Of a stretch of DNA of 64,000 bases, positions 17,858 through 27,558 are shown one piece after another (positions within the stretch are counted from its first letter, which is position 1; every line of letters begins with the position of its first letter). The notes beneath the pieces were generated by a model. It saw only the letters and a program-made list of their open reading frames with translations. It was not told where the DNA came from and made no database searches. The stretch lies in contig NZ_JARWNW010000273.1 in NCBI RefSeq assembly GCF_029868325.1, positions 1 through 64,000 of the forward strand, in the 5' to 3' direction. The DNA is from Nocardia carnea (GTDB lineage Bacteria > Actinomycetota > Actinomycetes > Mycobacteriales > Mycobacteriaceae). A program made the position numbers and the translations under genes.

Positions 17858-18325
17858 GTGCAGGGATTGGTTCTGCAGTTGACCCGTGCCGGGTTCCTCC
17901 TGCTGTTGTGGCTGTTCGTGTGGGCAATCCTGCGTACCCTCCGCAGTGATATCTACGCGGCCTCCGGCATACGGCTCCAGAACCGGGGACCGCGCGGTTC
18001 CGCGGTACTGCCGTCGATGCGCCGAGGCCAGAAGGGCGCCAAATATCTTGTGGTGACTCAAGGTTCTCTTGCCGGTACCCGTATCACACTGGGTACCCAA
18101 CCGGTATTGATCGGCCGTGCGGACGATTCGACGCTGGTCCTTACCGACGATTACGCCTCCACCCGACATGCCCGGCTGTCCCTACGCGGTGACGACTGGT
18201 ACGTCGAAGACCTCGGCTCGACCAACGGTACCTACCTCGATCGCGCCAAAGTCACCACCGCAGTCCGCGTTCCGCTCGGCACACCTGTCCGGGTCGGCAA
18301 GACAGTGATCGAGCTCCGATCGTGA
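17858..18325 (+). CDS. fhaB: FHA domain protein FhaB (FipA)
   Basis: 155 residues from a GTG with AGGAGG nine bases upstream, the same length as M. tuberculosis FhaB. One N-terminal membrane segment (GFLLLLWLFVWAILRTL, ~10-30) anchors a cytoplasmic FHA domain (VLIGRADDSTLVLTDDYASTRH, DLGSTNGTYLDRAKV). FhaB reads threonine phosphorylation by PknA/PknB and takes part in cell division and septal peptidoglycan synthesis in mycobacteria. Longer in-frame starts exist upstream but give sequence without family match. Its stop overlaps the pstP start as GTGA, so these two are translationally coupled. Confidence 0.95.
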   Translation: MQGLVLQLTRAGFLLLLWLFVWAILRTLRSDIYAASGIRLQNRGPRGSAVLPSMRRGQKGAKYLVVTQGSLAGTRITLGTQPVLIGRADDSTLVLTDDYASTRHARLSLRGDDWYVEDLGSTNGTYLDRAKVTTAVRVPLGTPVRVGKTVIELRS

Positions 18326-19812
18326 CACTTGTTCTCCGCTACGCAGCGCGCAGCGACCGCGGCCTGGTCCGCGCAAACAACGAAGATTCCGTCTACGCGG
18401 GTGCCCGGTTGCTGGCACTTGCCGACGGTATGGGCGGGCATGCCGCCGGTGAGGTCGCGTCCCAGCTGATGATCGCCGCATTGGCGCATCTGGACGATGA
18501 CGAGCCCGGCGAAGATCTGCTGGGCAAACTGAACCGGGCCACCCATGCCGGTAATTCCGCGATCGCCGAACAGGTCGAGGAAGAACCCGAACTGGACGGG
18601 ATGGGCACCACGCTCACCGCGATCCTGTTCGCGGGCAAGAAACTCGGCATGGTCCATATCGGCGATTCGCGCGCCTACATGCTGCGCGACAGCGAACTGG
18701 CCCAGATCACCCGCGACGATACCTTCGTCCAATCGCTGGTCGACGAAGGCCGGATCACCCCGGAACAGGCGCATACCCATCCACAGCGTTCGCTGATCAT
18801 GCGTGCCCTCACCGGCAACGAGATCGAGCCCACGCTGGTGATGCGGGAGGCGCGCGCCGGGGACCGCTATCTGCTGTGCTCGGACGGTCTCTCCGATGTG
18901 GTCAGCGACGAGACCATCGCCAACACCATGCGTGAGGGCAGTACCGACGAATGCGCCGACCGGCTCATCGAACTGGCGCTGCGCAGCGGTGGCCCGGACA
19001 ATGTGACCGTCGTCGTCGCCGATGTGATCGATCTCGACTACGGCCAGAGCCATCCGATCGTCGCGGGCGCCGCCTCCGGTGAGGCCGAGGACAATCCGCC
19101 GCCGAATACTGCCGCCGGTCGCGCCGCCGCCATGCGCCCACCGGCCGCCGCGCCGCGCCGTACCGCCAGCGAGCCCGAGCCACCGCCGAAGAAATCACAC
19201 AAACTGCGTTGGTTGCTGCTCGCGGTGGCGCTGGTGTTCGCCGTGGTCGTCGGGCTGGTCGTGGGCTACAAGATGATCCGGTCCAACTACTACGTGGGCG
19301 CGGACAACGACAGTGTCGTGGTCATGCAGGGCCTGCCGGGGTCGATTCTGGGTTACTCCATCCACGAGGTGAACCTGGTCGGCTGCGTCACCGCCGAGGG
19401 CGAGCTCACTCTCGCCGACAACGGCGCTCCCCTGCCGGCGGGCTGCAGTCCCTTGAAGGTCAGCGATCTCGAGCAGACCGGACGTGATCAGGTCGAGCGC
19501 GGCCTGCCGCCGGGCACTCTGGACAAGGCACGGGAGCAGATGCGTGTCCTGGCCGACCGCGAACTGCTGCCGGTGTGCAAGAAGAACGGTTCCGCCGCCC
19601 AGCCGGGCGTCGTGACCACCACGCCCGCACCGCCGCCGGCACCGGCCCCGCCCATGCCCACCGAAGCAGCACCGCCGGCGCCCGCCACCCAAGCACCCGG
19701 CCCCAACGGTGAGAATCCGGCACCGCCGGCGCCGCCGACCACCTCCGCGCCGGCGCCGACCACCACCGCTGTGCCCCAGACGCCGGGGGAGAACTGCCGG
19801 GTGACGGACTGA
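18322..19812 (+). CDS. pstP: PP2C-type Ser/Thr phosphatase PstP
   Basis: 496 residues. The cytoplasmic PP2C domain (~1-240) shows LADGMGGHAAGEVAS, GDSRAYMLRD, LLCSDGLSDVVSDE and SGGPDNVTVVVADV, which carry the metal-binding Asp residues. A linker, a single membrane helix (LLLAVALVFAVVVGLVVGY, ~300-318) and an external domain follow, ending in a Pro/Ala/Thr-rich tail. It is the only PP2C phosphatase expected in the pathway and reverses phosphorylation by PknA, PknB and their targets. The start is the GTG of a GTGA overlap with fhaB; the stop overlaps rodA by one base (TGATG). Confidence 0.96.
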   Translation: MTLVLRYAARSDRGLVRANNEDSVYAGARLLALADGMGGHAAGEVASQLMIAALAHLDDDEPGEDLLGKLNRATHAGNSAIAEQVEEEPELDGMGTTLTAILFAGKKLGMVHIGDSRAYMLRDSELAQITRDDTFVQSLVDEGRITPEQAHTHPQRSLIMRALTGNEIEPTLVMREARAGDRYLLCSDGLSDVVSDETIANTMREGSTDECADRLIELALRSGGPDNVTVVVADVIDLDYGQSHPIVAGAASGEAEDNPPPNTAAGRAAAMRPPAAAPRRTASEPEPPPKKSHKLRWLLLAVALVFAVVVGLVVGYKMIRSNYYVGADNDSVVVMQGLPGSILGYSIHEVNLVGCVTAEGELTLADNGAPLPAGCSPLKVSDLEQTGRDQVERGLPPGTLDKAREQMRVLADRELLPVCKKNGSAAQPGVVTTTPAPPPAPAPPMPTEAAPPAPATQAPGPNGENPAPPAPPTTSAPAPTTTAVPQTPGENCRVTD

Positions 19813-21290
19813 TGTCCGCACCGGCAGCACCGTCCGCCGGGGCTTTTCCGAGTCCCCCGGGCGGTTTCGCGGCAACGCCGCCACCGACATCGCGGCGCAA
19901 TACCGAGCTCCTGTTGCTCGGTTTCGCGGCGTTGATCACCACGGCGGCGTTGTTCCTGGTGGAAGTCAGCCAGGAACAGTCCGTGACCTGGGATATCGCG
20001 AAGTACGGGCTCGCCTATCTGGGTCTGTTCGCCGTAGCGCACCTGGCGGTCCGGCGGTTCGCGCCCTACACCGATCCCCTGTTGCTGCCGATCGTGGCGC
20101 TGCTCAACGGGCTCGGCCTGGTACTCATCCACCGGCTGGACCTCGCCGATCAGCAGACCGCCGCCTACAACTCCTGGGATATCCCCTCCCCCGACGCCAA
20201 TTCCCAGATTCTGTGGACCGCTCTGGGAATCGTGCTGTTCGTCGGGATCCTGGTGGGGCTGCGCGATTACCGGACCCTGGCCAAGTACGCCTACACACTC
20301 GGGCTCGTGGGGCTGGTCGCGCTGGCGATCCCGGCACTGCTGCCCAGCTCGCTCTCCGAGGTCAACGGCGCCAAGATCTGGATCCGGTTGCCCGGTGTGA
20401 GCCTGCAGCCCGGCGAGTTCGCCAAGATCCTGCTGATCATCTTCTTCGCCTCGGTCCTCGTGTCCAAGCGGGAGTTGTTCACCGCGGCCGGCCGGCACTT
20501 TCTCGGGATGGAATTTCCGCGCGCCCGGGATCTGGGCCCGATCCTCGCGGTCTGGATCGTCTGCATCGGCGTACTGGTCTTCGAGAAGGATCTCGGTACC
20601 TCGCTGCTCATCTTCGGCACCGTGCTGGTGATGCTCTACATCGCCACCGAGCGGGTGGGCTGGTTGCTGATCGGCGGCGGCCTGCTCATGGTCGGATTCT
20701 TCTTCGCGTACCAGATGTTCGGGCATGTGCGGGTCCGGGTCGAGACCTGGCTGCACCCCTTCGACGACTACAACAACACCGGTTACCAGATCGTGCAGTC
20801 GCTGTTCGGCCTGGCCACGGGCGGGCTGGCCGGTACCGGACTGGGCAGCGGCCGGCCTTCGCAGGTGCCGTTCGCGAAAACAGACTTCGTCGTCACCACC
20901 ATCGGCGAGGAACTCGGGCTCATCGGCCTGACCGCCGTCCTGCTCCTGTTCCTGATGCTCATCCTGCGCGGTATGCGGACCGCCCTGGCGATCCGTGACA
21001 GTTTCGGCAAACTGCTCGCTGCCGGGCTGGCGTTCACCCTCGCCATCCAGATCTTCGTGGTCGTCGGCGGGGTGACGAAACTGATCCCGCTCACCGGCCT
21101 CACCACGCCGTTCGTCTCCTACGGCGGTTCCTCGCTGCTGGCCAACTACATTCTCCTGGCCCTGCTCATCAAGATCTCCGATGCGGCACGCGCACCCGCC
21201 CCGGCCCGGCGCCGGGAACCGGCGCCCGCACCGCTGGCGGAAGCGCAGACGGTGATGGTGTCACGACGGCAAGGGGGTCAGCAGCGATGA
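19812..21290 (+). CDS. rodA: SEDS peptidoglycan glycosyltransferase RodA
   Basis: 492 residues with about twelve membrane segments. SEDS proteins polymerise lipid II into glycan strands together with a class B penicillin-binding protein. Family signatures are SEVNGAKIWIRLPGVSLQPGEFAKI, LGTSLLIFG, the external loop HPFDDYNNTGYQIVQSL, and SYGGSSLLANYI near the C-terminus. The N-terminus has a Pro-rich cytoplasmic extension of ~30 residues, as in actinobacterial RodA. It is followed by pbpA in an ATGA overlap, so the polymerase and its cognate transpeptidase are co-translated. FtsW is the main alternative, but position beside pbpA and pknA/B favours RodA. Confidence 0.95.
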   Translation: MSAPAAPSAGAFPSPPGGFAATPPPTSRRNTELLLLGFAALITTAALFLVEVSQEQSVTWDIAKYGLAYLGLFAVAHLAVRRFAPYTDPLLLPIVALLNGLGLVLIHRLDLADQQTAAYNSWDIPSPDANSQILWTALGIVLFVGILVGLRDYRTLAKYAYTLGLVGLVALAIPALLPSSLSEVNGAKIWIRLPGVSLQPGEFAKILLIIFFASVLVSKRELFTAAGRHFLGMEFPRARDLGPILAVWIVCIGVLVFEKDLGTSLLIFGTVLVMLYIATERVGWLLIGGGLLMVGFFFAYQMFGHVRVRVETWLHPFDDYNNTGYQIVQSLFGLATGGLAGTGLGSGRPSQVPFAKTDFVVTTIGEELGLIGLTAVLLLFLMLILRGMRTALAIRDSFGKLLAAGLAFTLAIQIFVVVGGVTKLIPLTGLTTPFVSYGGSSLLANYILLALLIKISDAARAPAPARRREPAPAPLAEAQTVMVSRRQGGQQR

Positions 21291-22753
21291 ATACACCTCT
21301 ACGCCGAGTGGCCATGGCGGTCATGGCGATGATCGTGGCCCTGCTGCTCAATGCCACCTATATCCAGGTGATCAAGGCCGACGACTACCGCGCCGATCCA
21401 CGCAACTCCCGGGTGCTGCTCGACGAATACTCTCGTCAGCGCGGGCAGATCTCCGCGGGCGGTGCCGTGCTGGCCAGTTCCGTCGAAACCGACGACCGGT
21501 ACAAGTATCTGCGCGTCTACCCCACCGACCCGGCCGCATTCGCGCCGGTCACCGGCTTCTATTCGATGCAGTACGGCAGTACCGGGCTCGAACGTGCGGA
21601 GGATCCGGTCCTCAACGGTTCGGATGCGCAACTGTTCGGCAGCCGGCTGGTCGATCTGGTCTCCGGGCGCGACCCGCGCGGCGGCAACGTCGTCACCACG
21701 ATCGACCCGATGATGCAGCAGGTGGCCTACAACGAGCTCACCAGCAAGGGCTACACCGGCTCCGTCGTGGCCATCGAACCCAGTACGGGCAAGATTCTCA
21801 CCATGGTGTCCACGCCCAGCTACGACCCGAACCAGCTGTCCGGGCACGACGGCGCCCAGGGCACCCAGGCCTGGGAGAGTCTGAGCGCGGACGAGAACCA
21901 GCCGATGCTCAACCGGGCGATCTCGCAGACCTACCCGCCGGGTTCCACCTTCAAGGTCGTGGTCACCGCGGCCGCACTGTCCAACGGCGTGGCCGACCCG
22001 CAGTCCCAGTTCACCGCGGCACCGAACATCACATTGCCCGGTACCAGCACCACCCTGGAGAACTACAACGGCACCAACTGCGGGTCCGGCGCCACCGCGA
22101 CCCTGCACGAGGCGTTCCGCCGATCGTGTAACACCGCGTTCGTCGAACTCGGGGTCGATGTCGGCGCGGCGGCGCTGGAGGACGAGGCGGCCGCGTTCGG
22201 TATCGGCCCGCATCGTGGAATCCCGATGCCGGTCGCCGAGAGCACCATCGGCAACATCCCCGACGACGCGGCGCTCGCGCAGAGCAGTATCGGCCAGCGT
22301 GATGTGGCGCTCACCCCCCTCGACAATGCCGTAATCGCGGCTACCGTGGCCAACGGCGGTGTGCGGATGGAACCGTATCTGGTCGATCAGTTGCAGAACC
22401 CGGACCTCAGCGAGCTGTCCACCACCGAGCCGGTGTCCGTGGGGCAGGCCGTGAGCGCCGATGTAGCGTCTACCCTGACCGATCTGATGGTCGCCTCGGA
22501 GGAGAACACCGCGGGCAGCGGCGGGTCGGGCTATCGGATCGCGTCCAAGACCGGTACCGCCGAACACGGCGCCGATCCGCGCAACACACCACCGCACGCC
22601 TGGTACATCGCGTTCGCGCCGGCCGAGAACCCGAAGATCGCCATCGCGGTCATCGTGGAGAACGGCGGCGACCGCGCGCTGGCGGCGACCGGTGGATCGG
22701 TCGCCGCGCCGGTTGCCCGGGCGGTTCTGGACGCGGGTCTGCGAGGTCGGTGA
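21287..22753 (+). CDS. pbpA: Penicillin-binding protein A (class B transpeptidase)
   Basis: 488 residues. One N-terminal membrane anchor (VAMAVMAMIVALLLNATYIQVI) precedes a dimerisation domain and a C-terminal transpeptidase domain. The catalytic motifs are STFK in YPPGSTFKVVV (~residue 220), an SxN motif as SCN in RRSCNTAF, and KTGTAE (~420). PbpA cross-links peptidoglycan and is a known PknB substrate in mycobacteria. The ATGA overlap with rodA and the 37-base gap to pknA keep it within the operon. Length is normal for the family. Confidence 0.96.
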   Translation: MNTPLRRVAMAVMAMIVALLLNATYIQVIKADDYRADPRNSRVLLDEYSRQRGQISAGGAVLASSVETDDRYKYLRVYPTDPAAFAPVTGFYSMQYGSTGLERAEDPVLNGSDAQLFGSRLVDLVSGRDPRGGNVVTTIDPMMQQVAYNELTSKGYTGSVVAIEPSTGKILTMVSTPSYDPNQLSGHDGAQGTQAWESLSADENQPMLNRAISQTYPPGSTFKVVVTAAALSNGVADPQSQFTAAPNITLPGTSTTLENYNGTNCGSGATATLHEAFRRSCNTAFVELGVDVGAAALEDEAAAFGIGPHRGIPMPVAESTIGNIPDDAALAQSSIGQRDVALTPLDNAVIAATVANGGVRMEPYLVDQLQNPDLSELSTTEPVSVGQAVSADVASTLTDLMVASEENTAGSGGSGYRIASKTGTAEHGADPRNTPPHAWYIAFAPAENPKIAIAVIVENGGDRALAATGGSVAAPVARAVLDAGLRGR

Positions 22754-22790
22754 ACGAGATGGATATGCGAGTGAATCTGCGGGGAACCCG

Positions 22791-24290
22791 ATGCTGACAA
22801 ACGGCGCGATGATCGCGGACCGCTACCGGCTGCAGCGCCTGATCGCCACCGGTGGGATGGGTCAGGTCTGGGAAGCCCTGGACACCCGGCTCGATCGCCG
22901 GGTGGCGGTGAAGGTACTCAAATCGGAGTTCTCCGCCGATCCCACATTCCGGCACCGGTTCCGCACCGAGGCCAAGACCACCGCGCAGCTCAACCATCCC
23001 GGTATCGCGGGAATCTACGACTACGGCGAAACCTACGATCCGCAGGGCGGCGAAACCGCCTACCTGGTGATGGAACTGGTGCAGGGCGAGCCGCTCAACA
23101 CCGTGCTGAACCGGCTCGGCCGCCTATCGGTCGTGCAGGGTCTGGATCTGCTGGAGCAAACCGGTCGCGCCCTGCAGGTGGCGCATCGGGCCGGTGTGGT
23201 GCACCGCGATGTGAAACCGGGAAATATCCTGGTCACACCCACCGGACAGGTGAAGATCACCGATTTCGGTATCGCGAAGGCGGTCGATGCCTCACCGGTC
23301 ACCAAGACCGGGATGGTGATGGGCACCGCCCAGTACATCGCGCCGGAGCAGGCCGTCGGTGAGGACGCCACGGCGGCCAGTGACGTGTATTCGCTCGGCG
23401 TGGTCGGCTACGAGGCCCTTGCCGGTCAGCGCCCGTTCACCGGTGACGGCGCCCTCACCGTCGCGATGAAACATGTGCGCGACGTACCGCCGCCGATGCC
23501 GACGGATCTCCCGCCGAATGTGCGCGAACTCGTCGAGGTGACTCTGGCCAAGGACCCGAACCACCGGTACACCGACGGCGGCGAGTTCGCCGAAGCGGTC
23601 GCCGCGGTGCGGTCGGGCCGGCGCCCACCGCCACCGCGTAACCTCGCCGCGACCGGTGCCACCAGTGTTATCGCGGCGCCGCAGCCGGCTTACGACGATC
23701 CGGCGACCGTCCGATACACCACTCCGGCCACCGCTATGGCCGGGCCGGCGACGGCGATGGACCACCACGGCGCGCACGAGGCCGACCCCGGCGACTACCG
23801 CGACGGTAACGGTGGTGGTGGTCTCGGGAAGAACCAGAAGTGGATGATCGCGCTGGGTATCGGCGCGCTGGTACTCGGTGGGGCCGTGCTGTGGCTGCTC
23901 TTCGGTGGCGATACCAATCCGGCGAGCACCCCCGGCGAGACCTCGTCGACGGCTCCGACCACCCGACCGGCGCCGCCCCCGATCACCACCACGTACGAGG
24001 TGACCGAGCCTCCTGTCTGGACACCCACGCAGGAGTACACCACCACCCAGCCGCCGGTGACCACCACTACCGAGCCACCCGCACCGACCACCACGACCCA
24101 GCCGCCGACCACCACCACCGAGACCACCACTGCTCCGCCGACCACCACGGAATCGACGGGCAGTGAGGAAACGGCCACCACTACACGGTCTTTCCCGGTA
24201 CCGGATATCGATCTGCCGGGGATCGGCGACAGCTCCCGTGACGACGACAGCTCTCCCGACGTGCCGAGCCACCATCAAGGACAGCCATGA
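22791..24290 (+). CDS. pknA: Ser/Thr protein kinase PknA
   Basis: 499 residues from ATG 22791, preceded by GGGGA. The kinase domain (~12-275) has the glycine loop IATGGMGQVW, Lys41 in VAVKVLK, HRDVKPGN (~138), DFG and an activation loop ending GTAQYIAPEQ. A Pro/Ala juxtamembrane region, one membrane helix (IALGIGALVLGGAVLWLLFG, ~353-372) and an external Pro/Thr-rich tail with many TTT and PPTTT runs follow. There are no PASTA repeats. The tail makes it longer than the 431-residue M. tuberculosis protein. PknA controls cell shape and division and activates PknB. Its stop overlaps the pknB start as ATGA. Confidence 0.96.
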   Translation: MLTNGAMIADRYRLQRLIATGGMGQVWEALDTRLDRRVAVKVLKSEFSADPTFRHRFRTEAKTTAQLNHPGIAGIYDYGETYDPQGGETAYLVMELVQGEPLNTVLNRLGRLSVVQGLDLLEQTGRALQVAHRAGVVHRDVKPGNILVTPTGQVKITDFGIAKAVDASPVTKTGMVMGTAQYIAPEQAVGEDATAASDVYSLGVVGYEALAGQRPFTGDGALTVAMKHVRDVPPPMPTDLPPNVRELVEVTLAKDPNHRYTDGGEFAEAVAAVRSGRRPPPPRNLAATGATSVIAAPQPAYDDPATVRYTTPATAMAGPATAMDHHGAHEADPGDYRDGNGGGGLGKNQKWMIALGIGALVLGGAVLWLLFGGDTNPASTPGETSSTAPTTRPAPPPITTTYEVTEPPVWTPTQEYTTTQPPVTTTTEPPAPTTTTQPPTTTTETTTAPPTTTESTGSEETATTTRSFPVPDIDLPGIGDSSRDDDSSPDVPSHHQGQP

Positions 24291-26185
24291 CGACCCCGAA
24301 GAATCTCTCCTCTCGCTACGAGCTGGGCGAGATCATCGGATTCGGTGGTATGTCCGAAGTCCACCGGGCACGCGACCTCCGGCTCAACCGCGATGTCGCG
24401 ATCAAGGTGCTGCGGGCCGATCTGGCGCGCGATCCCACGTTCTACCTGCGCTTCAAACGCGAAGCCCAGAACGCAGCGGCCCTGAACCATCCCGCGATCG
24501 TGGCGGTGTACGACACGGGTGAGGCCGAGGTGGACGGCGGACCGCTGCCGTTCATCGTGATGGAGTACGTGGACGGCGATACGTTGCGCGATATCGTGCG
24601 CAATGAGGGCCCCCTGCCGCCGCGACGGGCGATGGAAGTCATCGCCGATGTGTGCGCGGCGCTCGATTTCAGCCATCAGGCCGGGATCGTGCACCGGGAT
24701 ATGAAACCCGCCAACATCATGATCAACCGCGCGGGCGCGGTGAAGGTGATGGATTTCGGTATCGCCCGGGCGATCGCCGATGCGGCCAATCCGATGACCG
24801 CGACCGCCGCGGTGATCGGCACCGCCCAGTATCTGTCGCCGGAGCAGGCGCGCGGTGAAACCGTGGACGCGCGATCGGACGTCTACTCGGTCGGTTGTGT
24901 CCTGTTCGAAATCCTCACCGGAGAACCGCCGTTCACCGGTGATTCCCCGGTCGCGGTCGCCTACCAGCATGTGCGCGAGGATCCGCGGCTGCCTTCACTC
25001 GTACACGACGGTGTTCCGCGGGAGCTGGATTCGGTCGTGCTCGAGGCCATGGCCAAGAACCCGGCCAACCGTTATCAGAGCGCGGCAGAAATGCGCGCTG
25101 ACCTGATCCGGGTGCTCGGCGGCCAGAAGCCCGGGGCACCCATGGTGATGACCGACGAGGACCGCACCACCATGCTGGGTCCGGCGCAACCAGCGGCGCG
25201 GGGCTATCACCGCCTGGACGACGACGATATCGACGACTACGGCGATGGATCCGGTGGTAATCGCCGCCGGGCATATATTGCCGCCGGTGTGGTGGCCGCG
25301 GTGGCTGTGGCCTTCGGCCTGTTCTGGATGCTGCTCGGTCCGGGGAGCCGGCCCGACCAGGTCGCGGTACCGGACCTGTCGAACCTCTCGGCCAGCGAAG
25401 CGGAGCAGAAACTGGATTCGCTCGGCTTCGATGTCGCCATCCAGGAGAAGCCCGACGGCCGGATCAGCGCCGGTAACGTCATCGCGACGCAGCCACTCGG
25501 CGGGTCGCGGGCCGACGAGGGCAGCACAATCACCATGCAGGTTTCCACGGGCCCGCAGCAGGTGCCGATCCCGCGCGTGGTCGGGCTGAGCCAGCAGGAA
25601 GCCGCGCAAGAGCTCACCAATGCCGGGCTGCAGGTCCATCCGGATGTCAAGCGCGGCCCGTCCAGTCCCGAGGACAAGGACAAGGTGATCGCCCAGGATC
25701 CGTCCCCCGGATTCGAACTGGATGCGGGCAGTCAGGTCACGTTGACCCTCGGCGCCGGCCCGGAGCAGGTGTTCGTGCCCGATGTCGTCGGTCAACTGAT
25801 CGACCGTGCCCAGCCGAATCTGGAGGGCGCCGGGTTCAAGATCGAGATCCGCGAGGTGCAATCCGCGCGGCCACGGGGCGAGGTGCTCTCCACCAGCCCC
25901 GCCGGCGGTTCGAACGCCGACAAGGGGTCGACCATCACCGTGCAGGTCGCGCAGAGTGATCGGATCTCCATGCCGAACCTCGTCGGTCTCACTCCGGGCG
26001 AGGTCGTGGACACACTGCGGGAAAGCGGCTGGCAGGGCAGCGTCAACCAGGTCCGCCAGATCACCCAGATCACGCTGAACTCCGAGCAGGCGGGCAAGGT
26101 GCTCAGCCAGCAGCCGTCGGCCGGGACCACCGTGCCCTCGTCGACGACGGTCACGGTCAACACGGGCGTCCTACCGCTCGGCTGA
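24287..26185 (+). CDS. pknB: Ser/Thr protein kinase PknB with PASTA domains
   Basis: 632 residues. The kinase domain (~10-275) has IGFGGMSEVH, Lys40 in VAIKVLR, HRDMKPAN (~135), DFG and the activation segment ATAAVIGTAQYLSPEQARGE containing the regulatory Thr. A juxtamembrane linker contains TTMLGPAQ, then a single membrane helix (YIAAGVVAAVAVAFGLFWML, ~328-348). Four external PASTA repeats follow to the end (each beginning like VAVPDLSNLSASEAEQKL). PASTA domains sense muropeptides or lipid II, so the enzyme links wall state to phosphorylation of PbpA, RodA partners, CwlM and others. It is the last gene of the operon; a strong hairpin follows 28 bases later. Confidence 0.97.
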   Translation: MTTPKNLSSRYELGEIIGFGGMSEVHRARDLRLNRDVAIKVLRADLARDPTFYLRFKREAQNAAALNHPAIVAVYDTGEAEVDGGPLPFIVMEYVDGDTLRDIVRNEGPLPPRRAMEVIADVCAALDFSHQAGIVHRDMKPANIMINRAGAVKVMDFGIARAIADAANPMTATAAVIGTAQYLSPEQARGETVDARSDVYSVGCVLFEILTGEPPFTGDSPVAVAYQHVREDPRLPSLVHDGVPRELDSVVLEAMAKNPANRYQSAAEMRADLIRVLGGQKPGAPMVMTDEDRTTMLGPAQPAARGYHRLDDDDIDDYGDGSGGNRRRAYIAAGVVAAVAVAFGLFWMLLGPGSRPDQVAVPDLSNLSASEAEQKLDSLGFDVAIQEKPDGRISAGNVIATQPLGGSRADEGSTITMQVSTGPQQVPIPRVVGLSQQEAAQELTNAGLQVHPDVKRGPSSPEDKDKVIAQDPSPGFELDAGSQVTLTLGAGPEQVFVPDVVGQLIDRAQPNLEGAGFKIEIREVQSARPRGEVLSTSPAGGSNADKGSTITVQVAQSDRISMPNLVGLTPGEVVDTLRESGWQGSVNQVRQITQITLNSEQAGKVLSQQPSAGTTVPSSTTVTVNTGVLPLG

Positions 26186-26213
26186 TATCTGCCGGATCCG
26201 GCTGACGCTTCCG

Positions 26214-26247
26214 CAGGCCCCTCACCACATTGCTGGTGAGGGGCCTG
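26214..26247 (+). terminator. Terminator hairpin after pknB
   Basis: A perfect 14-bp stem (CAGGCCCCTCACCA and TGGTGAGGGGCCTG) with a 6-base loop ends the fhaA-pknB operon. No T-run follows, as often in Actinobacteria. The rest of the 324-base gap to trpG (26248-26509) shows no gene. Confidence 0.8.
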
Positions 26248-26509
26248 TGTGATGCGGCGAGCGATACCGGACACCACGCTGTCGCCACCCACCAGCAGTG
26301 CGCGTTCTACGGACCGCCCCGGCCTGCGATGCCGTACCAACCTCCCGAAGCGGCAACGGCCTGCCCGAGAGGCGTTGTCGCCATGCTGGTGTTCAGATGC
26401 CCGGAGGGGGTCGACCGGGTTCCGACAGGCGCCCGCCTTCTACCGGACTTTCGCTGGGTACGGGCGCACCCACCGGCAGAATGCTCAGTGGTGGAGCCGT
26501 GCAGCGGTC

Positions 26510-27154
26510 TCAGTGGACCGAAAGTCCCGCGACTTCCGCCTCGAGCATCTCCACAAGGCCCTCGGCGGGCCGCTCCCCGCAGATTTCCAGCCAGTTGGCG
26601 AGCATCCGGTGCCCGCCCTGGGTCAGCACCGATTCCGGATGGAACTGCACACCGTGGATCGGCAGTTCGTGATGGCGAAGCGCCATCACGATGCCGCTCT
26701 CGGTACGCCCGATCACATCGAAACCGGCCGGCAACGTACTCTCCACGACGGTCAGCGAATGGTAGCGGGTGGCGGTGAACGGGTCGGGCAATCCAGCCAG
26801 GACACCAGTGCCGATATGGAAAACCGAACTCGTCTTACCGTGCAGCAGTTCGGGCGCCCGTGTCACGGTGGCACCGAACGCCGCGCCGATCGCTTGGTGG
26901 CCGAGGCAGACGCCGAGGAGCGGGGTGGCCTGTTCGGCGCAGGAACGCACGATATCGATGCTCTTACCCGCCCGGTCCGGCGTGCCGGGGCCGGGGCTGA
27001 TGAGGATTCCGTCGAAATCCCGGGCGACCGCGTCGGTATCGGTGAGTTCCGGATCGTCGTTGCGCCAGACGACCGCCTCGACGCCGAGCTGACCCAGGTA
27101 CTGGACCAGGTTGAACACGAAGCTGTCGTAGTTGTCGACGACCAGAACTCGCAT
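26510..27154 (-). CDS. trpG: Glutamine amidotransferase TrpG (anthranilate / aminodeoxychorismate synthase component II)
   Basis: 214 residues. This class I amidotransferase releases ammonia from glutamine for a chorismate-using partner (TrpE and/or PabB, not in this window). The catalytic Cys is in LLGVCLGHQAIG (~residue 82), and the His-Glu pair in GVQFHPES near residue 175. The gene sits between pknB and crgA as in mycobacteria but is transcribed toward pknB. Start ATG gives MRVLVVDNYDSFVFN. There is no Shine-Dalgarno; instead TAGTCT (minus strand, 27161-27166) lies 6 bases before the ATG, so the transcript is probably leaderless. Confidence 0.94.
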   Translation of the reverse strand: MRVLVVDNYDSFVFNLVQYLGQLGVEAVVWRNDDPELTDTDAVARDFDGILISPGPGTPDRAGKSIDIVRSCAEQATPLLGVCLGHQAIGAAFGATVTRAPELLHGKTSSVFHIGTGVLAGLPDPFTATRYHSLTVVESTLPAGFDVIGRTESGIVMALRHHELPIHGVQFHPESVLTQGGHRMLANWLEICGERPAEGLVEMLEAEVAGLSVH

Positions 27155-27257
27155 GCACAAAGACTACGTGGCCGATCACCGGATACGGGGACATCCCCCC
27201 TGATCACCTGGTGGGATAGCCTTGGAACACGACCTGCACGCTGAATACGAGGACATC

Positions 27258-27524
27258 ATGCCCAAGTCGAAGGTCCGCAAGAAGACCGACTACACGATCA
27301 ACCCCGCCAGCCGCACGCCGGTGAAGGTGAAGGCAGCGGGTCCATCGCCCGTCTGGTACGTCACCATCATGCTCGGCTTCATGCTGGCCGGGCTGGTCTG
27401 GCTGCTGGTCTACTACCTGGCGGCCGACCAGATCAGCTGGATGAGCGATCTCAATGCCTGGAACTTCCTCATCGGATTCGGGCTGATGGTGGTCGGGCTC
27501 ATCATGACCATGCGGTGGCGCTGA
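27258..27524 (+). CDS. crgA: Cell division protein CrgA
   Basis: 88 residues with two membrane helices (WYVTIMLGFMLAGLVWLLVYY and WNFLIGFGLMVVGLIMTM) after a basic N-terminus MPKSKVRKKTDYTINP. CrgA is an actinobacterial septum protein that recruits or stabilises FtsZ-, FtsI- and CwsA-associated division components. The conserved N-terminus fixes the start at ATG 27258, with CGAGGA just upstream; an earlier in-frame ATG at 27222 lacks homology. It is divergent from trpG, about 100 bases away. Confidence 0.95.
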   Translation: MPKSKVRKKTDYTINPASRTPVKVKAAGPSPVWYVTIMLGFMLAGLVWLLVYYLAADQISWMSDLNAWNFLIGFGLMVVGLIMTMRWR

Positions 27525-27558
27525 CCAGGGGATTACACGGGTGTAATTAATGCACACC